From FEN-1191 sp964528845 (GTDB taxonomy: Bacteria; Pseudomonadota; Gammaproteobacteria; Steroidobacterales; Steroidobacteraceae), in NCBI GenBank assembly GCA_964528845.1, contig CAZGVE010000012.1, positions 16,620-80,619 on the forward strand: a DNA stretch of 64,000 nt, read 5' to 3'. Of the stretch, positions 58,152 to 64,000 are shown piece after piece. Under the pieces are notes generated by a model. The model ran no database searches. It saw nothing but the letters and a program-made list of their open reading frames with translations, and was not told the DNA's origin. Every line of letters begins with the position of its first letter. The stretch's first letter is position 1. The translations under genes and the position numbers were made by a program.

Positions 58152-58894
58152 TCGGGTTCCGGATCCGCGGCCGTGACGGTCAGGGCCTGCCATCCCAACC
58201 GCCGCGCCTGGATTTCGGCGCGCTCGTAGCTTCCAGCCAGCTCGTTGCAGACCAGGCAGAACAGCTCGGCGGTGCGCTCGGCATCATAGGCCGCGGAATG
58301 TGCCGAGGCCTTGTCCCAGGCCAGTCCTGCGACCGCCGCGGCCTTGGCCAGCACGGTCTGTCCCAGCGCCGCGCCCGCCAGCGTAGCGGTGTCGAAGCAC
58401 GAGAACGGATGAAACGGGTTGCGCTTGATGCCGGTACGCGTGACCGCGGCGTTAAGGAACGCGAGATCGAAGGACGCATTGTGTCCGACCAGTACCGCGC
58501 GCCGGCAGCTCTGGGCGCGGATCACGGCGCGCACTTCGCGAAACACACGATGCAGTGCATCGGACTCATCGATCGCGGGTCGCAGCGGATGCCACGGATC
58601 GATCCGGTTGACCAGCAGCGATGCCGGGTCGAGTCGCGCGTTCTCGAACGGCCGCACGTGATAGGAGTGGGTCGCGCCGCGATGCAGGCGTCCGCCGGCA
58701 TCGATTTCGACGAACACCGCCGCGATCTGCAGCAGCGCGTCGGTACCGGCGTGAAAGCCACCGGTCTCGACGTCGATGACGACGGGCAGGAAGCCGCGGA
58801 AACGGCGCATCATCAGCGACGAGGCGGGTACCGGGGCGGCAGCGACTGCGGGCGCGGGTTGCGCGGCGGGGTCTTCGGGAGGCGCTTCGTTCAT
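58148..58894 (-). CDS. rnt: Ribonuclease T
   Basis: DEDDh-type 3'-5' exoribonuclease that trims tRNA and other stable RNA ends. VIDVETGGFHAGTDALLQ carries the first acidic pair; VLVGHNASFDLAFLNAAV the second Asp; and SAHSAAYDAERTAELF the final His/Asp. ATG at 58894 overlaps the pyrC stop and gives 248 residues, with ~30 extra Ala/Pro-rich residues before the E. coli-like start. Confidence 0.93.
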   Translation of the reverse strand: MNEAPPEDPAAQPAPAVAAAPVPASSLMMRRFRGFLPVVIDVETGGFHAGTDALLQIAAVFVEIDAGGRLHRGATHSYHVRPFENARLDPASLLVNRIDPWHPLRPAIDESDALHRVFREVRAVIRAQSCRRAVLVGHNASFDLAFLNAAVTRTGIKRNPFHPFSCFDTATLAGAALGQTVLAKAAAVAGLAWDKASAHSAAYDAERTAELFCLVCNELAGSYERAEIQARRLGWQALTVTAADPEPD

Positions 58895-59937
58895 GCCGGG
58901 ATGCGCGGCAGCCGCCAGCCGATGGTTTCGCCGGCGCGCAGCGGTACCAGTTCCGCATCGCCGAACGGATAGCGCTCCGGCACGCTCCACGGCTCCTGCA
59001 CCAGCGTCAGCAGTTCCTGGTTGCGCGGCAGCCGGTAGAAGTCGGCACCGAAATGCGACGCGAATCCCTGCAGGCGCGGCAGGATTCCTTCGCGATCAAA
59101 GATCTCGGCGTACAGCTCGATGCCGGCATGCGCCGAGAAGATGCCGGCGCAGCCGCAGGCCGACTCCTTGGCGCCGCGTGCATGCGGGGCACTGTCAGTT
59201 CCGAGAAAGAAGCGCGGGTCACCGCTCGCGAGCGCCTCGAGCAGTGCGAGCCGGTCCGCTTCCGGCTTGAGCACCGGCAGGCAGTACAGGTGCGGTCGGA
59301 TGCCGCCGGCAAACAGCGCGTTGCGGTTGAGCAGCAGGTGCTGCGGCGTGACGGTCGCGGCGACGCGCCCGACGCCGGCGCGCACGAATTCCACCGCGGC
59401 GCGCGTGCTCACATGCTCGAACACGATGCGCAGTGCGGGCCAGCGCGCAGCCAGGGGTGCGAGCACGCGCTCGATGAATCGCGCCTCGCGCTCGAACACG
59501 TCGGTCTGCGGATCGGTGACTTCCCCGTGCACCTGCAGCGGCAGGTCCGCGGCGCTCATTGCGGCCAGTACCGGCTCGAGGCGCGCAATGTCGGTGACGC
59601 CATGCTGTGAGTGGGTCGTGGCGCCAGCCGGATAGAGTTTGCAGCCGTACACCAGGCCGCTTGCCGCCGCCTCGGTGACCTGCGCCGGCGTGGTGGAGTC
59701 CGTCAGGTACAGGGTCATCAGGGGTTCGAAGCGCGCCGTCACGGGCAACGCGGCGCGGATGCGTTCGCGATACGCCAACGCGAGCGCGAGCGTCGTGATC
59801 GGCGGGCTCAAGTTCGGCATCACGATCGCACGCGCAAACCGTTCGGCAGTGAACGGCAGCACGGCGCGCAGCGCGGCCCCATCGCGCAGGTGCAGGTGCC
59901 AGTCATCCGGCCGGGCGATTTGCAGTGACTGGGTCAA
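58891..59937 (-). CDS. pyrC: Dihydroorotase
   Basis: Third step of pyrimidine synthesis. DDWHLHLRDG holds the HxH zinc ligands, GCKLYPAGATTHSQHG the carboxylated Lys, QVHGEV and FEHVST the other His, and LGTDSAPH the catalytic Asp. TTG at 59937 overlaps the upstream stop and gives 348 residues, the E. coli length. The next gene overlaps its stop (ATGA). Confidence 0.95.
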   Translation of the reverse strand: MTQSLQIARPDDWHLHLRDGAALRAVLPFTAERFARAIVMPNLSPPITTLALALAYRERIRAALPVTARFEPLMTLYLTDSTTPAQVTEAAASGLVYGCKLYPAGATTHSQHGVTDIARLEPVLAAMSAADLPLQVHGEVTDPQTDVFEREARFIERVLAPLAARWPALRIVFEHVSTRAAVEFVRAGVGRVAATVTPQHLLLNRNALFAGGIRPHLYCLPVLKPEADRLALLEALASGDPRFFLGTDSAPHARGAKESACGCAGIFSAHAGIELYAEIFDREGILPRLQGFASHFGADFYRLPRNQELLTLVQEPWSVPERYPFGDAELVPLRAGETIGWRLPRIPA

Positions 59938-61493
59938 GCGCCAGTCCTGCGTATGCCGGCAGGCACTCGCTGCACCAGCAGCAGCTGCAGCGCGAAACGC
60001 ACGCCGAAGCCGGTGATCTCGGTGCCGACATGGGCCAGGCCGCCGCGCCGGGTCGCCGAAGACAAGTCGACGTGCACCCAGGGGTTGCGTTCGCCGATGA
60101 AGCGCGTCAGGAATCGCGCCGCGAGGATGTGGTCCCCCTTGCCGTCGACCGCGCACTGCATCACGTCGGCAACCTGGCTCTCCAAGTCGCTGTCGAAGTC
60201 CGCGTCCAGCGGGAAGTGCCAGACGCGCTCGCCACTCGCGACGCCGGCCGCCACCAGCGCTGGTGCCAGCTGCGGTCGGTTGGTGAAAACGGCGCTGTAG
60301 CGCTCGGTCAGCGCCTGCACCGCGGCGCCGGTCAGCGTCGCGAAATCGATCGTCAGGCGCGGGCGGGTGCGGGCCGCCAGTGCGAGCGTGTCGGCCAGCA
60401 CCATGCGGCCTTCGGCATCGCTGTGGATCACCTGGATGGTAGTGCCATTGGCCGCGCGCACAACTTCCTGTGGGCGATAGGCGGCTGGTCCGATGTTGTT
60501 CTCGGAGATCGCGAGCCACGCGTCAGCGGCCAGGTCCGAGTTGAGTTCGGCGAGCGCCAGCAGCGTCGCGAGCGCGACGGCGCTGCCTGACATGTCGGTG
60601 TGCATGTCGAGCATCCAGCGGTGCTGCTTGAGATTCACGCCACCGGTGTCGAACAGTATGCCCTTGCCGACCAGCGCGACGTCCGGGGGGCGGGCGCGTT
60701 GACGGCGCGTGCGCGGGCTGCGCCAGCGCAGGTGCGCGATGCCGGCGCTGCGATCGGGATTGGCGCGCGTGACCGCGAGGAACGCGCCGGCACCGAGCCT
60801 CCGCAGCCGCGACTCGGACAACCAGCTAAGCCTGAGGCCGTGCCGGCGCGCGAGCCGCGCGAGCAGCCGGCGGAAAGCCGTGGCATCGAGCTTGTTCGGT
60901 GGCAGCGCCGTCAGGGCACGCACCAGGTTGCCGGCACGCGCGCTGGCCATGATGGGCTTGACCGCGAGCGCTGGCGCACCATAGAGGTCGATGCGCTCGA
61001 GTATCCAGCGCACCGGCGGTGCGCTCTGAAATCCCGGCAGCGCATAGCTTTCGGTCCACGCGGCGCTCAGCAGCGCTTCACACCACGCGGCCGGATCGGG
61101 CACGGAGCGGGCGAGCAGCAGTCCGATGCGACGGGGCCGGCGCGCAGCGAGTTCACGCAGCAGCCGGCCGGCCAGCCCTAAGCGCTCGAAGCTGCTGGCA
61201 TCCGGCTTCACGTAGCCGAGCAGCGCCGCGGTCTGACGAGGGTTGGCGAGTGTCATGCTGCGCAGCTGCAGCGCGCGCGCCGGCTCGCGCCGGTGCAGCC
61301 GCTGCCACGCAGCGGGGTTCGGCAGTTCCGCGCCCGGACTTGGGTCCGAGGCCGGGCTCAGCAGGATCAATCCATCGAGCCTGCCCAGCGCGCGCGCGTC
61401 CGGCAGTCCGGAATGGCGCCGCAACGGCGCCAGCGTTGGCTCTGGCAGGAGGGTCGGCGCGGCAGCGCGTGGCCGCCGCAATAGCTTGACCAT
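59934..61493 (-). CDS. Leucyl aminopeptidase family (M17) metallopeptidase
   Basis: 519 residues from ATG 61493. The C-terminal M17 domain is complete: LVGKGILFDTGGVNLK, MHTDMSGSAVAL, ENNIGPAAYRPQEVV, HSDAEGRMVLADTL and FATLTGAAVQAL, with two-zinc ligands K, D, D, D and E. The N-terminal half is divergent and basic, closer to PepA-like paralogues than to PepA itself. The frame reaches 61574, but the added residues look disordered. No ribosome-binding site decides the start. Overlaps pyrC by TTGA. Confidence 0.88.
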   Translation of the reverse strand: MVKLLRRPRAAAPTLLPEPTLAPLRRHSGLPDARALGRLDGLILLSPASDPSPGAELPNPAAWQRLHRREPARALQLRSMTLANPRQTAALLGYVKPDASSFERLGLAGRLLRELAARRPRRIGLLLARSVPDPAAWCEALLSAAWTESYALPGFQSAPPVRWILERIDLYGAPALAVKPIMASARAGNLVRALTALPPNKLDATAFRRLLARLARRHGLRLSWLSESRLRRLGAGAFLAVTRANPDRSAGIAHLRWRSPRTRRQRARPPDVALVGKGILFDTGGVNLKQHRWMLDMHTDMSGSAVALATLLALAELNSDLAADAWLAISENNIGPAAYRPQEVVRAANGTTIQVIHSDAEGRMVLADTLALAARTRPRLTIDFATLTGAAVQALTERYSAVFTNRPQLAPALVAAGVASGERVWHFPLDADFDSDLESQVADVMQCAVDGKGDHILAARFLTRFIGERNPWVHVDLSSATRRGGLAHVGTEITGFGVRFALQLLLVQRVPAGIRRTGA

Positions 61494-61656
61494 GGTGAAC
61501 GGAGTCTCGGAAGGTGCCGGCCGCCCTGCAGCGGGCCCGCTACGATGACCTGCAGCATCTAGGCGCGCGCGCATCCTAGCACAGCGCCGGATGACGGATT
61601 CGAGACGCAGGGCAAGCTTCGGGGGATGCCGGCGCGCGCCGCGATCCGGAAAGCAC

Positions 61657-61662
61657 TAGAAT
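61657..61662 (+). promoter_or_regulatory. Candidate -10 box for aceE
   Basis: TAGAAT lies six bases before the aceE ATG, with no ribosome-binding site in between, consistent with a near-leaderless transcript. No convincing -35 at 17 bases. Confidence 0.35.
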
Positions 61663-61668
61663 TGCCAC

Positions 61669-64000
61669 ATGAACGACCCGGCACCCAATCCGGACCTCGA
61701 TCCGGAAGAGACCCGTGAGTGGCTCGAATCGATCGAATACGTGCTGCGGGAGGAGGGACCCGAGCGGGCGCATTATCTGCTCGAGCGCCTGATCGATCAT
61801 ACGCGGCGTTCCGGTGCCTACCTGCCGTTCCGCCCCAACACCGCCTACGTCAATACCATCGCGGTCGGCGCGCAGCCCGAATATCCGGGCGATAGGGCCC
61901 TCGAGCGGCGTATCGAGGCATTCATCCGCTGGAACGCGATGGCAATGGTGGTGCTGGCAAATCGCAAGTCCAGTGAATACGGGGGACACATCTCCAGCTA
62001 CGCGTCCTCCGCCACGCTTTATGAGGTCGGCTTCAATCATTTCTGGCGCGCGCCGAGTGCGACGCATCCGGGCGACCTGGTCTATATGCAGGGCCATTCC
62101 TCGCCGGGGATCTACGCCCGGGCCTACCTCGAGGGCCGGTTGGACGAGGAGCAGCTGCGGCGCTTCCGCCAGGAGGTGGGCGGCAATGGACTGTCCTCGT
62201 ATCCACACCCATGGCTGATGCCGGACTTCTGGCAGTTCCCGACCGTGTCGATGGGTTTGGGGCCGATGATGGCGATCTACCAGGCCCGCTTCATCCGCTA
62301 CCTCGAGCATCGCGGCCTTGTCGCACCGTCGGACCGCAAGGTCTGGGCCTTCTGCGGCGATGGCGAGATGGACGAACCGGAGTCGATGGGCGCGCTGACG
62401 ATGCCGGTGCGCGAAAAGCTCGACAACCTGATCTTCGTGGTGAACTGCAACCTGCAGCGCCTGGACGGGCCGGTTCGCGGCAATGGCAAGATCATCCAGG
62501 AACTCGAGGCGGCGTTTCTCGGCGCGGGCTGGAACGTGATCAAGGTGCTGTGGGGATCGCGCTGGGATCCGCTGTTCGCGCGCGACACCAAGGGCATCAT
62601 GCAGCGCGTCATGGAGCAATGCGTCGACGGCGAGTACCAGAACTTCAAGGCCAAGGGCGGTGCATATACGCGCGAGCACTTCTTCGGCAAGGATCCGACG
62701 CTGCGCGAGATGGTGGCCAACATGTCGGATGACGACATCTGGCGCCTGAACCGCGGCGGTCACGACGCGACCAAGGTATTCGCGGCCTACAATCTGGCCG
62801 TGCATACGCAGGGTGCGCCCACGGTGATCCTCGCGAAGACCGTGAAGGGCTACGGACTCGGTAAGAGCGCGGAGGGCCAGATGGGGGCCCACCAGCAGAA
62901 GAAGCTCGATGACCAGTCGCTGCGGGAGCTGCGCGACCGCTTCAACATACCAGTCTCGGACGCCGACCTCACCGGACTGCCGTTCCGCAAGCCCGATGCG
63001 GATAGCGACGAAATGCGCTATCTGCACGCGCGTCGCCGTACGCTGGGCGGGTACCTGCCGGCCCGCAACCCTTCCGCGCCAGCGCTGCCCGTGCCGCCGC
63101 TCGAAGCGTTCCGCTCGATCCTGGACGGCACCGGCGATCGCGAAATCTCCACGACGATGGCATTCGTGCGCATCCTCACGACGCTGCTCAAGGACAAGCA
63201 GATCGGCTCGCACATCGTGCCGATCGTGCCGGACGAGGCTCGGACCTTCGGCATGGAAGGACTGTTCCGCCAGATCGGCATTTATTCTTCGGCCGGTCAG
63301 CTCTATACGCCGGTCGATTCCGAGACGCTGATGTCCTACCGCGAGGACAAGAAGGGGCAGATGCTCGAGGAGGGCATCAACGAGGCCGGATCGGTCTGCT
63401 CATGGATCGCGGCGGCCACGGCGTACGCCAACTCGGGCATCAGCATGGTGCCTTTCTATATCTATTACTCGATGTTCGGCTTCCAGCGGGTCGGTGATTT
63501 CCTGTGGGCCGCCGGCGACATGCGCGCCCGGGGCTTCCTGCTTGGTGGTACCGCGGGGCGCACCACGCTGGCGGGCGAAGGGCTGCAGCACCAGGACGGT
63601 CACAGCCAGCTGGTGGCGACGACGATTCCGAATTGCCGGGCCTACGATCCCGCCTATGCCTACGAGCTCGCCGTGATCATCCAGAACGGCATGCAGCGCA
63701 TGTATGCCGACAACGAGAGCATCTACTACTACATCTCGGTGATGAACGAGAATTACGCGCAGCCCCCGCTGCCGGCGGGCACCGAGGCAGGAATCGTGAA
63801 GGGCGGTTACCTGTTCAAGACCGGTGGCCGCGGCAAAGTGCGCGCGACGCTGCTCGGCAGCGGCACGATCCTGCGCGAGTGCCTGGCGGCGGCCGAGCTG
63901 CTGCAGCGCGAATTCGGCATTCCGGCGGACGTCTATTCGATCACCAGCTTCAGCGAACTGCGACGCGATGCGCTCGAGTGCGAGCGCTGGAACCTGCTGC
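61669..64000 (+). CDS. aceE: Pyruvate dehydrogenase E1 component, homodimeric, 3' end missing
   Basis: Thiamine-diphosphate-dependent E1 of the pyruvate dehydrogenase complex. The first 777 codons are present; the family is close to 890 residues, so about 110 are beyond the right edge. NPHIS-like GGHISSYASSATLYEVGFNH, VYMQGHSSPGIYARAYLEG, the ThDP motif FCGDGEMDEPES and VVNCNLQRLDGPVRGNGKII are canonical. TTIPNCRAYDPAYAYELAVI is in the C-terminal part. ATG at 61669. Divergent from the M17 peptidase gene. Confidence 0.96.
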   Translation, partial: MNDPAPNPDLDPEETREWLESIEYVLREEGPERAHYLLERLIDHTRRSGAYLPFRPNTAYVNTIAVGAQPEYPGDRALERRIEAFIRWNAMAMVVLANRKSSEYGGHISSYASSATLYEVGFNHFWRAPSATHPGDLVYMQGHSSPGIYARAYLEGRLDEEQLRRFRQEVGGNGLSSYPHPWLMPDFWQFPTVSMGLGPMMAIYQARFIRYLEHRGLVAPSDRKVWAFCGDGEMDEPESMGALTMPVREKLDNLIFVVNCNLQRLDGPVRGNGKIIQELEAAFLGAGWNVIKVLWGSRWDPLFARDTKGIMQRVMEQCVDGEYQNFKAKGGAYTREHFFGKDPTLREMVANMSDDDIWRLNRGGHDATKVFAAYNLAVHTQGAPTVILAKTVKGYGLGKSAEGQMGAHQQKKLDDQSLRELRDRFNIPVSDADLTGLPFRKPDADSDEMRYLHARRRTLGGYLPARNPSAPALPVPPLEAFRSILDGTGDREISTTMAFVRILTTLLKDKQIGSHIVPIVPDEARTFGMEGLFRQIGIYSSAGQLYTPVDSETLMSYREDKKGQMLEEGINEAGSVCSWIAAATAYANSGISMVPFYIYYSMFGFQRVGDFLWAAGDMRARGFLLGGTAGRTTLAGEGLQHQDGHSQLVATTIPNCRAYDPAYAYELAVIIQNGMQRMYADNESIYYYISVMNENYAQPPLPAGTEAGIVKGGYLFKTGGRGKVRATLLGSGTILRECLAAAELLQREFGIPADVYSITSFSELRRDALECERWNLL

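Overview
The window reads as a stretch of chromosome from a G+C-rich gammaproteobacterium (base composition judged by eye). The order map/glnD against rpsB-tsf-pyrH-frr-uppS-cdsA-dxr-rseP-bamA-skp-lpxD-fabZ-lpxA-lpxB-rnhB-dnaE-accA-tilS-pyrG-kdsA-eno-ftsB-ispD-ispF is the classic gammaproteobacterial core block. The following RpfE-type gene-recJ-prfB-lysS run resembles Xanthomonadales and related deep gamma lineages such as Steroidobacteraceae or Nevskiaceae. That family-level placement is inference. No rRNA, tRNA, CRISPR array or insertion sequence was recognised.

Layout. 1-1701: glnD (cut by the left edge) and map on the minus strand. 1728-28002: one long plus-strand housekeeping block for translation, isoprenoid precursors, outer-membrane assembly, lipid A/KDO, DNA polymerase III, fatty acid and CTP synthesis, with very short gaps and many ATGA/GTGA overlaps. 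28012-30085: smr (minus), surE and pcm. 30086-30491: a gene-free, locally AT-rich stretch with a 168-bp segment between inverted arms. 30492-37076: an Mth938-like gene, an RpfE-like gene, recJ, prfB with an intact RF2 +1 frameshift site, lysS and murI. 37086-40699: a lipoprotein, a methyltransferase and a DUF2844/DUF3443 secreted pair.

40733-56216 is the unusual part: a divergent electron-transfer locus. Leftward run a membrane-anchored flavoprotein with two Fe-S cluster motifs and a permuted pyridine-nucleotide reductase layout, then a secreted Sel1/ankyrin protein. Rightward run a CcmI-like TPR protein, a ferric-reductase-like di-heme b membrane protein (two H-X13-H helices), a periplasmic cytochrome with 21 CXXCH motifs, a giant cytochrome with 46 CXXCH motifs including five penta-heme modules, a SPOR/TPR/beta-barrel outer-membrane protein, and an FKBP-type prolyl isomerase. 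The genes overlap or are nearly contiguous, and the divergent gap holds a CRP-type palindrome. A coherent reading, which is inference, is a dedicated route carrying electrons from NAD(P)H or the membrane through the periplasm to, or across, the outer membrane, with its own maturation helpers. It resembles Mtr/Pcc porin-cytochrome conduits in logic but not in visible components.

56252-64000 returns to housekeeping genes: nadC, a PuuD-like membrane protein, grxD, rnt, pyrC, an M17 aminopeptidase, and aceE cut by the right edge. Starts were chosen from ribosome-binding sites, family lengths and overlaps. A few, marked in their entries, remain open.
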